A stretch of DNA of 64,000 nt from Kalmanozyma brasiliensis GHG001. Its lineage: Eukaryota; Basidiomycota; Ustilaginomycetes; Ustilaginales. The position numbers and the translations under genes are program-made. This document shows, piece after piece, positions 10,213 through 20,110 of the stretch (position 1 is its first letter; each line of letters starts with the position of its first letter). The stretch spans positions 496,812 through 560,811 of the forward strand of contig NW_015961991.1 of NCBI RefSeq assembly GCF_000497045.1, read 5' to 3'. The notes beneath the pieces were generated by a model. The model worked only from the letters and a program-made list of their open reading frames with translations. It was not told the DNA's origin and did no database searches.

Positions 10213-11517
10213 TCACAGCTTTGCGTCGTCCCTCGACGGCAGCACCCACCCAGCCTTTCGGATCGCCGTCTCGTTGATCTCCCCAACATTCCTGAACCCA
10301 GCTACGTTCATCAAGATATCAAACTCGGCGAGCAGACTCCTCATCACGTGCCGCACCCCCTCCTCGCCCTGAATCGACAGTCCGTAGATCCACAATCTAC
10401 CCACCATCACCGCCTTGGCTCCCAGCGCTAGGGCCTTGAATGCGTCGCTGGCGCCTCTCACGCCGGAATCGAACAGGATCTCCATGTCCTTGCCCACAGC
10501 AGCGACGATCTCGGGTAGCGCTTCCAAACTCGAAATACTCCCATCGACCTGACGACCCGCATGCGTAGTCACGACGATCCCATCGCACCCGACCTCCCTC
10601 GCCTTGATCGCGTCTTCCGCCGACAAGATCCCCTTGAGCAAAAACGGTTTGCCTCCTGAAATGCGCTTCCAGGTTTCGATGACCCAAGGCATTTTGTCCC
10701 AGCTGAAGGCTTTACCGTGCCAGATCTGGTCGATCCACGTCCTCCCCGCCGCCTTGATATCCTTCTTCGCATCGATCCCCCGTTCCTGCAGGATTTTGTT
10801 GAACACTGGGTCGCTGAGACCCATATCGTTTCCCACCCCCTTATAAAACCCGTAGTTACCAAGCGAGACGTCGAGGTGGCGCCATCCCAGTTGCCACGTG
10901 TCCAGGGTCAACATGCATACGTCGAACCCACTGTCCCAGGCGCGTTGAAGCAGCGATACGGCAAGATCATCTTGATGCGGCAGATAGAGTTGGAACCATC
11001 GTAGACCGTCGGGATGCTGAGCACCTTTACCTTCCTTCAATCCCGATTCGGCTCCTTGACGGTTCGCCGCCCCCGCATCTTCGATGGCAACACTCCCCGC
11101 AGTGGACAGCGTATACGGTAGCCCAAGTTCACCTGCCACCTTGGCTACGGCGATCTCGCCCTCTGGGTGGTAGATCTTATTAATCCCTACGGGCGAGAAG
11201 CAGATGGGTGCGGCGAGGGTTTTGCCGAACAAGGTGGTGGTGGTGTCCCGGTGTGTCGTGTCAACGAGCATTCGTGGGATGATGTTGTATGTATCAAAGG
11301 CGGTACGGTTGCGAACGTGCGTAGTGCCCAGACCGGCGTTGCACGAGGCATAGGACCAGCCGCCGGCGGTGAGCCGTTCGCGTGCGAGACGCTCGAGCTC
11401 CTCGGGATGCGTGTTGAAGGGCGGCAGCTGGTTGTCCTTCGTACCGCGCTCGAAGCATTCTCGTTGGTAGAGCGCCCAGTGCGGCGTGCTGCGCTTGGGA
11501 AGGTTGGTCGGGTCCAT
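10213..11517 (-). CDS. FMN-dependent 2-hydroxyacid oxidase/dehydrogenase, lactate 2-monooxygenase-like
   Basis: 434-residue TIM-barrel flavoenzyme of the FMN-dependent alpha-hydroxyacid dehydrogenase family, without the cytochrome b5 domain of mitochondrial L-lactate dehydrogenase. The N-terminal helix block (WALYQRECFERG) leads into AAPICFSPVGINKIYHPEGE and LPYTLSTAGSVAIED, which line the FMN site. WFQLYLPHQ contributes a flavin/substrate Tyr. VVTTHAGRQVDGSISSLEAL carries the catalytic His and the substrate-binding Arg (usually NHGGRQLD), and LFDSGVRGASDAFKALALGA is the FMN phosphate site. Such enzymes oxidise L-lactate or related 2-hydroxyacids to 2-oxoacids. The long version with an insertion around residues 225-270 fits the lactate monooxygenase-like subgroup. 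The substrate is inferred only. Confidence 0.88.
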   Translation of the reverse strand: MDPTNLPKRSTPHWALYQRECFERGTKDNQLPPFNTHPEELERLARERLTAGGWSYASCNAGLGTTHVRNRTAFDTYNIIPRMLVDTTHRDTTTTLFGKTLAAPICFSPVGINKIYHPEGEIAVAKVAGELGLPYTLSTAGSVAIEDAGAANRQGAESGLKEGKGAQHPDGLRWFQLYLPHQDDLAVSLLQRAWDSGFDVCMLTLDTWQLGWRHLDVSLGNYGFYKGVGNDMGLSDPVFNKILQERGIDAKKDIKAAGRTWIDQIWHGKAFSWDKMPWVIETWKRISGGKPFLLKGILSAEDAIKAREVGCDGIVVTTHAGRQVDGSISSLEALPEIVAAVGKDMEILFDSGVRGASDAFKALALGAKAVMVGRLWIYGLSIQGEEGVRHVMRSLLAEFDILMNVAGFRNVGEINETAIRKAGWVLPSRDDAKL

Positions 11518-12022
11518 TGTGATCGTTTGGGATGGGGATCAAGTCAATTGGATCGGAGGTAAGCGTCACCCCGTGATGGCGGATCAAGTACAACAAGGAT
11601 TATATACCCCGCCGGTCACCCTCCCAGCAATCCGGGCAGCTCACGCTTCACATCCCCAATCTCACTCACACTGCAGCCCCGCGAACAGAGCTCGACATGT
11701 CGTCAGCACCCACACTGCCGCCCGAAGGATGACAGCTTTCCCCGCACCGATCTGGCTGTTCTCGGTGACTAAAAAACTTGCGACCTTCTCCACATTTTTT
11801 CGAGGCCACGATTTCCGCACTTTTTTTCGGCATCTTTAAGCGAGTCTCGTTCTGACAGATCTGTTCGCCGCCAGTGACGTGACGTTCGCCGGCGGATCTG
11901 GGTTAGCTCCTCAGACTGCCAACCGCGGAGCCACTTTGGCGATGCATCGAACAGGCCCGGAATCCGAATTTGACGGATGTATGAGTTGGCGGGATCAACA
12001 CTAAAGCCGCGATGAGTGAGAG
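11518..12022. other. Intergenic region upstream of the hydroxyacid oxidase gene
   Basis: About 500 bp. It holds the promoter of the oxidase gene (minus strand) and the 3' end of the zinc-finger gene. A TATA-like TATATAATCC occurs on the minus strand near 11600. T/A homopolymer stretches lie near 11770-11830. No gene seen. Confidence 0.4.
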
Positions 12023-13528
12023 CTAGGAAACAGCCTGGGTGGGTCGCAAGATGACCTGCTGACCGGCGAAGGTCCAGCTGCGCGCAGGAATGCCTTTTAC
12101 CCCTTTGGATCTCGCATTCGTCTTGACGACTGACCGCAGACCGTCGTCATTAACGTTCTTGACCAGCGCCGATCCATCTAGCCCAACGAAAGGATCCCGA
12201 TCCTCCGGCTTCTCCTGCTCCTCCTTCTCCGCCTCGCCGCTCACCATCTCCACTGCTTTCGGCCGTACCAACTTGGTATGCTGTTTCACCTTGTGCGTCT
12301 TCATGTCGAGACTCAACACTTTGGCTGTTCTCTGGGCATCGCTTGCGATAGCTTTGGCCTTTTGCAGTGCGCCATGCTTGCCGATCACCGGGCCTGCGTG
12401 CGGGACTCCATTTGATGAAGTGGGGGGAACGGCTTCCATGCCAAGCTTGGGGAACAGAGCCGCTTCCTCTTCTCTCGCAGTGCGCGCCGAGGTCTTGTTG
12501 AGCTTCTTCTGCTCTCGTTGGATTTGGATTTGAAGGAGTTGCTGCTCGAAGAGGATCTCGCGCTCGGCGGTGAGCTTGGCGACGAGGTCGGAGCGCGCTG
12601 CAGCGCCCAGTAACGGTGAAGCGGAGCAAGACGGGCACGAGGACAGAGGGCTGAGCGGAGAAGGGTGAATCGCAGAGCAGAGGATGAGCCCGCACGAGTA
12701 GCAGAGCGGTGCATAGGGCGCGAGTGCGTGCCGACGGCCTTGGCAGAAGCACATCTTGCGGTTGATCGTGGTCGATGAAGAAGCTTCTGAGCTGGAAGAG
12801 AGCGTCGAAGTCAGCTCCTCGACGACGGCATCGATAGCGAGCATCTCGGCGGTTGGTGGTGGGGATGGCTGCGATTTGGCGTGGGAACCTGAGGCTGATG
12901 ATGGGTGATCGTCGAGGTCCATGAGAGCGGCAGCTGCAGCTTCGGAGTCATGAACAGCCTCTCCAGCTGTTGCAACGGGCTGAATCTTGGGGTCGCTTTC
13001 TATCGGCATCGCGTCCTTGACCGGCTGCTTTCCCTTCTTACCCCTACCTGTTCCCGCAAAAAACTCGTCTTCCCCCTGCTTCTTCCTATACACCGTCCCC
13101 ATCCCGCCAAAGGCCTCTGAGAGCCTCGCCATCTGCCCCTGCTCATCTTCTCCCGTTCCCTCCACCTTCCTCGGCGCCATTGTCTGCCCAATTCCCGCGC
13201 GCTCGGCCAGCGTCTTCTTCCCGCGCTTCTTCTGTGTTCTCGACCCCAGTGCTGGACTAGCCGACCTCGGCGTAGCTGATGCTGAAAGAGTGGGTGTCGT
13301 TGAGCCACTCGCACTAGCCTGCTGCCGAAAGCGCGAGCGGACAAAGTCGCGGACGAACGACTTGGCTAGCGGCGTATCGGTGCCGACGAGACCCTGCAGG
13401 TGGGTGCGCAGCGAGGATTCATCGTCGAACGAGTCGAGGAAGGGGATGATCTGTGTCTTGACCGTCTCCTTGTCCAGACCAAGCAGCGAGACCAGCTGCT
13501 CGGTCCATACTGGGCTGCTTTTCGCCAT
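12023..13528 (-). CDS. Activating signal cointegrator 1 (TRIP4)/Rqt4-like zinc finger protein
   Basis: 501 residues. The N-terminal helical CUE-like region (about 1-75: TEQLVSLLGLDKETVKTQII) precedes a disordered Ala/Ser-rich region. A C2HC5-type zinc finger lies at about 258-300, with MCFCQGRRHALAPYAPLC, YSCGLILC and SCPSC. A coiled-coil follows (AEREILFEQQLLQIQIQRE). Human TRIP4/ASC-1 and yeast Rqt4 share this finger and belong to the ASC-1/RQT complex, which splits stalled collided ribosomes; TRIP4 is also a transcription coactivator. ATG 13526-13528 is chosen because the conserved region begins there; the frame upstream has no family-like sequence. It is divergent from the CHCH protein gene. 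Confidence 0.87.
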   Translation of the reverse strand: MAKSSPVWTEQLVSLLGLDKETVKTQIIPFLDSFDDESSLRTHLQGLVGTDTPLAKSFVRDFVRSRFRQQASASGSTTPTLSASATPRSASPALGSRTQKKRGKKTLAERAGIGQTMAPRKVEGTGEDEQGQMARLSEAFGGMGTVYRKKQGEDEFFAGTGRGKKGKQPVKDAMPIESDPKIQPVATAGEAVHDSEAAAAALMDLDDHPSSASGSHAKSQPSPPPTAEMLAIDAVVEELTSTLSSSSEASSSTTINRKMCFCQGRRHALAPYAPLCYSCGLILCSAIHPSPLSPLSSCPSCSASPLLGAAARSDLVAKLTAEREILFEQQLLQIQIQREQKKLNKTSARTAREEEAALFPKLGMEAVPPTSSNGVPHAGPVIGKHGALQKAKAIASDAQRTAKVLSLDMKTHKVKQHTKLVRPKAVEMVSGEAEKEEQEKPEDRDPFVGLDGSALVKNVNDDGLRSVVKTNARSKGVKGIPARSWTFAGQQVILRPTQAVS

Positions 13529-13779
13529 GTTGCTAAGGAGAAGGCGCGATGAAAAAGTGGTGGTTGGTCGGGGAGGAAGGGCTGAGTTGGTGCGCAGCGC
13601 AAAAGTGTTGGTGTGGAGGCCAGATCTTGCTGAAATCGGCGTGCTGACGGCCACCAAAAAAGGTATCGGGCGATTTTCGCAGGTCGGAGTGGAGCAAGAG
13701 CACTTCTTCTTTGTCATTCGCTTTCTTCCTCCCACATCATCCTTTGCAACCCGCAACCTCGCTGAAACACACATCAAGC
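13529..13779. promoter_or_regulatory. Probable bidirectional promoter
   Basis: The start codons of the Rqt4-like gene (minus) and the twin-Cx9C gene (plus) are 251 bp apart, so both transcription starts must lie in this interval. No TATA element is obvious on either strand, as expected for housekeeping genes. Confidence 0.5.
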
Positions 13780-14151
13780 ATGGAATCCTCAATAGACCAA
13801 GTGGCCGCCAAGTGCGGCAAGCAGCTGGACACTTTTCAACGCTGCATCCTCGCCAACCAGCAGAACCCCTCGGCGTGCGAGCAGTACAAGACCGAGCTCT
13901 CGCGCTGCGCCGCCTCGGCCGTACCTCTGCTCAACGAGATCAAGAACCGCTGCGTCGCCCAGGTCATCGCGTACGACCGATGTCTCGAGCAATTCACGTC
14001 ACAAGGCGATGAGGCGCTCGAACGCAATTGCACGCCCAAGCTGCGCGACCTGTGGTTCTGCACCGAAAAGGTCAAGAGGGAGGTGGAGGAGAAGGGCAAT
14101 GCGGATGTGCAGAGGAGTAAGGAGCTGGGGAAGGAGGCGTTGACAAAGTGA
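13780..14151 (+). CDS. Small double-CHCH (four Cx9C) mitochondrial intermembrane space protein, CHCHD5/Mix14-like
   Basis: 123 residues with four Cx9C pairs in order: CGKQLDTFQRC, CEQYKTELSRC, CVAQVIAYDRC and CTPKLRDLWFC. Two consecutive coiled-coil-helix-coiled-coil-helix units of this spacing are characteristic of Mia40/Erv1 substrates such as CHCHD5 (yeast Mix14/Mic14), which fold by disulfide formation in the intermembrane space. There is no cleavable presequence, as usual for the class. The highly charged C-terminus ends in GKEALTK. The start at 13780 is the first ATG in frame. The biological role of this subfamily is poorly defined. Confidence 0.87.
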   Translation: MESSIDQVAAKCGKQLDTFQRCILANQQNPSACEQYKTELSRCAASAVPLLNEIKNRCVAQVIAYDRCLEQFTSQGDEALERNCTPKLRDLWFCTEKVKREVEEKGNADVQRSKELGKEALTK

Positions 14152-14333
14152 TGCGCGACGAATGATAATGCTGAGGATGATCCGATGGGGCGCGGTCTGG
14201 CACGGGCATGAAGGGCATGAGGGTACGACATTGCCGAACATGCGTGGTATATGACGTACGGGACATGAAAAGGAGTCATTCGAGCGCAATGGAAGGGCTC
14301 TGTGGGTCGTAAAGGGGAAGTCAACTCGAGGGG

Positions 14334-15842
14334 CTAGGCAGCCATAGCAGGTGCAGCGACAACGAGACCGCTCGACCGGGTTGCATCGACCATGGCGAGT
14401 TTCGGTGTCTCACCTGCAGCAGCTACGGTGGACGCCGACTCGACGGAGCTCGATCTCGCTCCAGTCTCGTTGATGGCCGTCGTACGACCCGCATCGGTGC
14501 TCGCAGCGCTGAGCTGGTGCTTCGGAGTCGACAGCCGTCTCAGCTTCTGCCAGACCTGCTGTGAAGACCTCTTCTCCAGCTCGACTTGGCCCTGACGAGA
14601 GGGAGCGCGAGACAGGCTGAAGCGCTTCGCGAGCGAGGCACGGCGTCTCCCAGGGTGTTCTTCTCCCGTGTCGACCGGGGGTGCATCCTCAGACACTGTT
14701 GCTGCGACCGCGCTGGCAGCCGCGGGGTCCTTCTGCTGCTCCACCGTCGCTTCACCTGCAGCATTCGCGCCCGTCTTCGCACCAAACCATCCTCCCCCTT
14801 CCACCGTCACCGTCAGCACCGCAGTCAACCCGTCCACCGCAATGCCATGGTTCACCCCCTCTGCACCTCCCTTCATCAGTCCCGCTACGAACATCACCTC
14901 CGACCTATACCGTTTCCCCATGAAACTCGTCCTACCATCCTTCCCCTTCCCCTGGGCCTTGCGCACCACCTCGTTCCTCCCAACATCATACCCGTCGGGA
15001 ACGATCATATGATGCTTGCTCAGCTTCTCCTCTTTGCTGGTAGCCAAGAACCATGCTCCGGAACCTTGTTGTTGCCAGGCCCTAACGTGGTTGCCTCCGA
15101 CGAGAGACTCTATGCATGTGCCAAAGACGTGATCGAGCGGCGTGTAGATCTGGCGAAAGATGAAGTCCTGATTGAGATCGCCACGGGGGTCGATGTGGGC
15201 GGTTTGATAGCCACCGCCGTGAAGACCGAGGCATTCGCGGTCGAAATCGAGCGACCGGAGGTAGGACTGGAAACCGGACCGCGTGAGGAGAAGGGGAGAG
15301 GAATGGGAGGAGAGGATGACGTTGAGCGGCTCTCCGAGTCCAGGTGGACCAGCACTGTCGAGCGAGGTGCCGGAGTAGACGCGCGGATCGACAAAGCCGT
15401 ACTGGTTCGTGGAGATCGTGGTCGTGCTGGTAGAGGGAGGAGGGGGGAAGTAGGGGATGCATGTTTGTGAGCCGTTCGTGAGGGTGGTGACGGTGGAGAT
15501 GAGGGTGGGGTCTGTGACGGTGGTTGTTGGGACAGAGGTGGTGATGCGAAGGACGGTGAGCGTGGTATCGTCGATCAGTGCCGGGTCGGACGGGTCTTCG
15601 AGGCCGAGTGTCCGGCCTTGCTCGTCTACCTGGACCGCGGGTATACCGTCGTCGGCGAGGATGTGAGAACGAGGCTTTGCCAGAGGAGCGGTCGCGAGGT
15701 CTACGTCGCCTTGCGCACCCTTTGGCTCGGCAGTATCGCCCTTGACCTGCTTCTGCGCATCTTCGCGAGCCTTGCGCGGGGTGATGTACTTCGACACTAC
15801 CGCTTTGAGCGGCCGAAAAGGCGTCTTGATAGTCGTTGGCAT
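14334..15842 (-). CDS. Conserved fungal protein of unknown function
   Basis: 502 residues, with no TM segment and no signal peptide. The N-terminal 120 residues are charged. The middle (about 150-365) looks like a folded domain, with LNVILSSHSSPLLLTRSGFQ, ECLGLHGGGYQTAHIDPRGD, SLVGGNHVRAWQQQGSGAWF and YRSEVMFVAGLMKGG. The C-terminal 130 residues are Ala/Ser/Arg-rich and disordered, with RRASLAKRFSLSRAPSRQG and other possible kinase sites. Codon use and the long clean frame support a real gene. I do not recognise the domain. The His/Gly-rich motif could be catalytic, but that is speculation. Confidence 0.75.
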   Translation of the reverse strand: MPTTIKTPFRPLKAVVSKYITPRKAREDAQKQVKGDTAEPKGAQGDVDLATAPLAKPRSHILADDGIPAVQVDEQGRTLGLEDPSDPALIDDTTLTVLRITTSVPTTTVTDPTLISTVTTLTNGSQTCIPYFPPPPSTSTTTISTNQYGFVDPRVYSGTSLDSAGPPGLGEPLNVILSSHSSPLLLTRSGFQSYLRSLDFDRECLGLHGGGYQTAHIDPRGDLNQDFIFRQIYTPLDHVFGTCIESLVGGNHVRAWQQQGSGAWFLATSKEEKLSKHHMIVPDGYDVGRNEVVRKAQGKGKDGRTSFMGKRYRSEVMFVAGLMKGGAEGVNHGIAVDGLTAVLTVTVEGGGWFGAKTGANAAGEATVEQQKDPAAASAVAATVSEDAPPVDTGEEHPGRRRASLAKRFSLSRAPSRQGQVELEKRSSQQVWQKLRRLSTPKHQLSAASTDAGRTTAINETGARSSSVESASTVAAAGETPKLAMVDATRSSGLVVAAPAMAA

Positions 15843-16408
15843 CGTTACACCTTGACGATACGACAGTCAGGCTGTTCGGATCCAATCCGGTGGGAGGGGC
15901 GGGACACCCAAGAAGACGGTCAACTCGAGCGTCTTTTATGTACGGCGCAGCAAGCAGTCATCGGAGTCTGATTCTTTGACATGGAATGCACTCCGCATGT
16001 CCATCCCCCTTCATGCACCGTCTCTGACGAGCTTCCTCGCGCCGTCCTGCGGCTTGCCTATCTCGCGCATCTGCAGCCGCCCATCAAGCTCGATCTGGTA
16101 TAAGCGAACAAGCTTCGAACCCCTATCGTGAACCTTGTTCGCAACGCACCACTCAACGTGGATGGCGAGCACGAAATGCGGCAAGAGAACGAACGTGCCA
16201 AGCCGAGAAGGACCCTTTCCTTTGTTGGACAGCTTCGCGCCCCCACCACGCATGGAATTCGGCGCTTAGGCGGGAACGTTTTCAGGGGTCCACGCAGCGC
16301 AGACACTCATGCATGCCCGTTCGCACATCCAGTAAAGGTGTGCGATTGACACAAGCTCCATCGACAAGATGCCAATCGACGCAATCCGCGCAAAAGTCTA
16401 TTCCATTT
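15843..16408. other. Intergenic region, nothing recognised
   Basis: It contains the promoter of the unknown-protein gene (minus strand) and the 3' flank of the mannosidase gene. Short frames are present but none has a credible domain or start context. Confidence 0.4.
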
Positions 16409-18496
16409 TCAACTGAAGCCAGTCTCGAACCGCGGTGTGAAGACCGGCAGGGGGTGCGCCTCGGTGTTCAACACCCACTTGTTCAACGGCAGCGTATCCC
16501 TGTCCCCAAAGAGCAGATACAGATACTTCAACGTCTCGGATAACCAGAACGTCTCCATCTTATCCATCTGCTTCGGTCGCTTCGAATCCACATCATCGAT
16601 ACTACTATACCCGCCGCTGGGGACCTTGCAGTGTTTCTCGAAGGCTTGGAAGATCTGCCAGCCCCACTCGCGATAGATCTCGTCGCCGGTGAGGGAGAAG
16701 GCGATGAAGAGGCTCTCGACGGTTTCGGGGCGCAGGATGTTGCGCGCGTCGATGAGCGGGTTGGGCCTTTTCGAGTAGGATGGCGGCGGCTTCTTGATGT
16801 ACCAATCCACGTTGCGCGGGATGGGCGCCCGGTTGGCAGCGAGCATCTGCGCCTCGGTGATGTTGGCGTCCGTGGGGGTGACGAAGAAGGCGATCTCGGG
16901 AGAGAGACCCGTGGCGGTGCGCGTGTAGGTGTCCATACAGGTGCGAACGAGCTCGTGGCCCAACCGCCAGTCTTCCCGGTCCGTCTCATCGCCCGTGCCC
17001 ACGTCCGAGATGGGCGGGAGAGGTCGCTTTGTCGTGTCACCAAAGATGTCGGTAAGGGAGGTGGAGCCGAGCATCATCGACCCGCCGAGGAAGCACACCA
17101 GATGGTCCTGCTTTGGGACGAGCTGCATGTACGGACGCCCGTCGGGCATGCGGCGCGGCGCCAGTTCGACGGTGAACATCAGCGGCGGCTTCGAGTGGAT
17201 CGACGGCTTGGTCAACAGCCGCTTGATGCCCCTGAGCGCATTGTCGTACATATCGCGGTAGACGTCCTCCGAGCGGCCCGTCTGGAGCCACTGCTTGATG
17301 AGGTACTCGTAGTATGAGTCGCCACGTGAGCCGAGTCGCACCTCGCCATTGTAAAAGTGACCGTTCATCGGGTTCAGGAATATGGGCAGCAGACCCTGGT
17401 AGTGGATCAAGCGCTTGGTGGCGTTGCGCACGACTTCCATAGGTCGCTCTGCGATGCGCCAGTACTCGTGCTCGCCCGTAAGATGCGCGAGGTATTTGAA
17501 CTCGAGCTGCACCGTCGTCGCTTCTGCAAGGCTGGACGAGTTGTTGTTGTTCAGATCCGGAAAAGCTTCGCCCGTCTCGAGGTCGACTTCGCGGAGCGGC
17601 ACACCGGAAGGCGTGTCGAAGGCCGGCTTGAGCCGCTCAGCCAGATCGACGGCTTTGTCGATGAACATCTGTGCGTCCTCCTCGTTGGGCGTGAATGCCG
17701 GGTGTGGTGGATCGCGAATCAATGCCGCAGCAGAGAGCAGACCGCCGAGGGTCCGAATGGTTGTCTCGAAGACGTTCATGCGTCCTGGCACGTCCCAGCT
17801 CAGCTCGTCGCGGACCCAGTCGCGAGCTTCCTCGTAGTCGTCTTTGAGTCCCATGAGGATGAGCGTGTCGAGCGTGTCGACGATGGTGTAGCCGATGCCT
17901 TGGCCATGCTTGCCGCTGAGGTTGGAGCCATGCTTGCTGATGGGATGATACTCGTCGTAGCCCCAGGCGTCTCGTCTGTAGGCGGACCAGGAGTGCTTGA
18001 AGGCGCCGAGGACCGCTTCTTGTCTGTCCGCATCGGCTCTGCGTAGTGGCTGATCAGGAAGGGGCCGTGTGGGCGGTAGCGAGTAGGGAAGAGAAGGCTC
18101 TCGTTTGTTGGAGGGATAGTAGGGCTTTTCTGCTTTACCCCAGAGGTCCTTCGGGACGGCAGGCTTACTGCTGCTGCCCGATGCGGGAGGTGATGAGGGA
18201 TGCTGCTGAGTTGGCCATGGCTGTTGTCGTGCTGAACTCGATCTGCCGAGAAGATAGAACGGAAGCTCGCCGCCATTCCTATATGTGAGGACGGCTAGGA
18301 GGAAGAGAGCCGCCGAACATGCCCACGACAGCCAACGCCACGAGGTTCGATACCGTGATGCAGGCTCTGACTTGGACGATTTGGCGGACTTTGGCGTTGT
18401 CCCCTTGTCGTTTGTGGATGCTCGTGGTGCTGATGTTTGCCGAGCGGTGGAACGCTTTTTGAGCTGATCGCCGTTGGCGTGGCTCTTGGGCGGCAT
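16409..18496 (-). CDS. Mannosyl-oligosaccharide alpha-1,2-mannosidase, GH47 class I
   Basis: 695-residue type II membrane protein that trims alpha-1,2-mannose from N-glycans in the ER or early Golgi. A short basic cytosolic tail precedes one TM anchor at about residues 54-71 (WLSWACSAALFLLAVL). A Pro/Ser stem and the (alpha/alpha)7 catalytic barrel follow. Family marks are HSWSAYRRDAWGYDE, YTIVDTLDTLILMGL, RMNVFETTIRTLGGL, RGDSYYEYLIKQWL, RPETVESLF and the C-terminal LNTEAHPLPVF with the calcium-binding Thr. ATG 18494-18496 is chosen as the first true ATG. The size is somewhat above the 550-650 of yeast Mns1-like enzymes because of the stem. An EDEM-type ERAD role is less likely because there is no C-terminal extension. 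Confidence 0.92.
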   Translation of the reverse strand: MPPKSHANGDQLKKRSTARQTSAPRASTNDKGTTPKSAKSSKSEPASRYRTSWRWLSWACSAALFLLAVLTYRNGGELPFYLLGRSSSARQQPWPTQQHPSSPPASGSSSKPAVPKDLWGKAEKPYYPSNKREPSLPYSLPPTRPLPDQPLRRADADRQEAVLGAFKHSWSAYRRDAWGYDEYHPISKHGSNLSGKHGQGIGYTIVDTLDTLILMGLKDDYEEARDWVRDELSWDVPGRMNVFETTIRTLGGLLSAAALIRDPPHPAFTPNEEDAQMFIDKAVDLAERLKPAFDTPSGVPLREVDLETGEAFPDLNNNNSSSLAEATTVQLEFKYLAHLTGEHEYWRIAERPMEVVRNATKRLIHYQGLLPIFLNPMNGHFYNGEVRLGSRGDSYYEYLIKQWLQTGRSEDVYRDMYDNALRGIKRLLTKPSIHSKPPLMFTVELAPRRMPDGRPYMQLVPKQDHLVCFLGGSMMLGSTSLTDIFGDTTKRPLPPISDVGTGDETDREDWRLGHELVRTCMDTYTRTATGLSPEIAFFVTPTDANITEAQMLAANRAPIPRNVDWYIKKPPPSYSKRPNPLIDARNILRPETVESLFIAFSLTGDEIYREWGWQIFQAFEKHCKVPSGGYSSIDDVDSKRPKQMDKMETFWLSETLKYLYLLFGDRDTLPLNKWVLNTEAHPLPVFTPRFETGFS

Positions 18497-19112
18497 GTCC
18501 GCGGGTAGGTCGACCGATCGCCAGCCCAAGAAACAGGCTTGGTGTGAGCGGGCTAGACGTGAGAGGGGGATGGCGAGAAGGAACGGCGCGAGAACGAGGT
18601 GGAAGGCAGAGTGGAAGCGCTCTCTAGAAGAAACAGCCGGCTCAAAGCGCGAAGGTCAGGGTCGCGTGCGGAGGTGTGTCGGCGTGGAAGCCGCCGCACG
18701 GACAAGATGGGCGCGGAGAAGCCGTTCTGGAGGTTGTCGATTTTCTTCTGAAAATTCAAGAGCAGGCGTCAAAAAGTCGCCGACAGGTGCTAGGGCTGCC
18801 TACAGTCATGCGGCGCGACATGTCGACCGCATGGTCACTCGTGTATCTCGGCATGGCCGTCGTGGCGGCTGGGAAAGCATGCACATGAGTCGGAGCAAGT
18901 CGGGTCGGAGTTGCCGCGAGCCAGACCCAAGGGCGTCGGTCGCGGACAAACCGACCGTAGTCGCTCGCTGTGTCTGCCATGGCGCCGATGCAGCGCTGTG
19001 TTGTCAAGTGACCTTATGAGACCGTCTATGTTACAAGTAGATCAGGGCGGGAGATGGAAGAAGCCAGGCCGAGGAGCGTGCCCACTTTGTGAAGGTGGCA
19101 AGATTGGGCTGG
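18497..19112. other. Intergenic region upstream of the mannosidase gene
   Basis: About 600 bp between the mannosidase start and the URM1 stop. It is G/A-rich on the plus strand. No gene, repeat or RNA was recognised. Confidence 0.4.
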
Positions 19113-19439
19113 TCACCCACCGTGCAGCGTGCTGATGAAGACAACCTCGTCGCCATCCTGCAAAACGTAGTCGCCTTCGCCTTCGAGCTCCCAGTCGCTG
19201 TTGTTGATGAGGACAAGAATGCCTGGTCGGACCGAGTCGCCGTCGACAAAGAGCTCCTCTCGTTCGGTGATGAGGTTCTTGCGGATGTATTCGATCAAGA
19301 ACGTGACATTAGTCTCGGTGCCCGCCGCATCCTTGCGTGGCAGGGTGAGAGAGTGCCTCTTGTCTTGCGGTGGTGCCAGCAGCAACTCGGTGCCGCCTCC
19401 AAACTCGACCTTGACCTTGACCGTCTCTGTCGACGCCAT
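19113..19439 (-). CDS. URM1: Ubiquitin-related modifier 1 (Urm1)
   Basis: 108-residue beta-grasp protein ending in the obligatory diglycine ([10 protein letters not shown]). Urm1 is the sulfur carrier for 2-thiolation of wobble uridines in tRNA-Lys, -Glu and -Gln, and is also conjugated to proteins. Uba4 activates it by C-terminal thiocarboxylation. Visible family marks are [14 protein letters not shown] at the first strand, [40 protein letters not shown] and [15 protein letters not shown]. The length and C-terminus match the family exactly. Confidence 0.95.
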   Translation of the reverse strand: MASTETVKVKVEFGGGTELLLAPPQDKRHSLTLPRKDAAGTETNVTFLIEYIRKNLITEREELFVDGDSVRPGILVLINNSDWELEGEGDYVLQDGDEVVFISTLHGG

Positions 19440-20110
19440 CCTTGCCGCGATATTGCGTCGGCGTTGCGCTCGTCTGTTGTCCGCCGTCCGCGTGTGTCAG
19501 GGTGGGGTTTCGATGGAGCTTCAAGAGAAGAAAGCGTGCGTACCCGACCAACCTCGAAAGAGTTCTGGCCAGATCGGAAATCGGACGCACCAGCTCAGGG
19601 TCCATCTTAGGCCTAACATTTGGAACTCAAGCGCAAAGTTGCACTTTGGTCACGCTCCCACAGCGCGTCCTGTGTGTGTGATACGATGACTTCATCGCAC
19701 CGAGCAACTCTAGACCCTGGTCACTCGTCACCCACCTCCATCGCAGTGGTGTACAACCGGGGCAACATGATCTCATCCCAATGGAGCGGAACCTGAACCG
19801 AGCGGCCACTCCAACCGCCGGCATTGCCGTTCCCTCGCAAGATTGCGTTTTTCAAGTCGATGGCGTGCACAGCCCTGTCCCCACTCATGGGTTCAACCGG
19901 CGGTCGGTTGTCAAGCTGAAATGACGCTTGTTTTCCCCTTTCTCACATGTCCCTTTCCAACCCCGCGTGGCCTCGCTGTTTTCTTGGCCAGTTTGTCTCA
20001 TATGTCTCTTGGCCCTCGTCAACCTTCCTTATCTCTTCCCACTTCATCCTTCTACTTCCCTCCATCCAACGGCTGCAACGTCTACGTGGCATCCACATGC
20101 TGTCGTCGTG
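19440..20110. other. Intergenic region with divergent promoters of URM1 and the IQM-like gene
   Basis: About 670 bp. The right half has a C/T-rich leader before ATG 20111. An open frame extends upstream of that ATG but lacks an ATG and looks like leader sequence. Nothing else recognised. Confidence 0.4.
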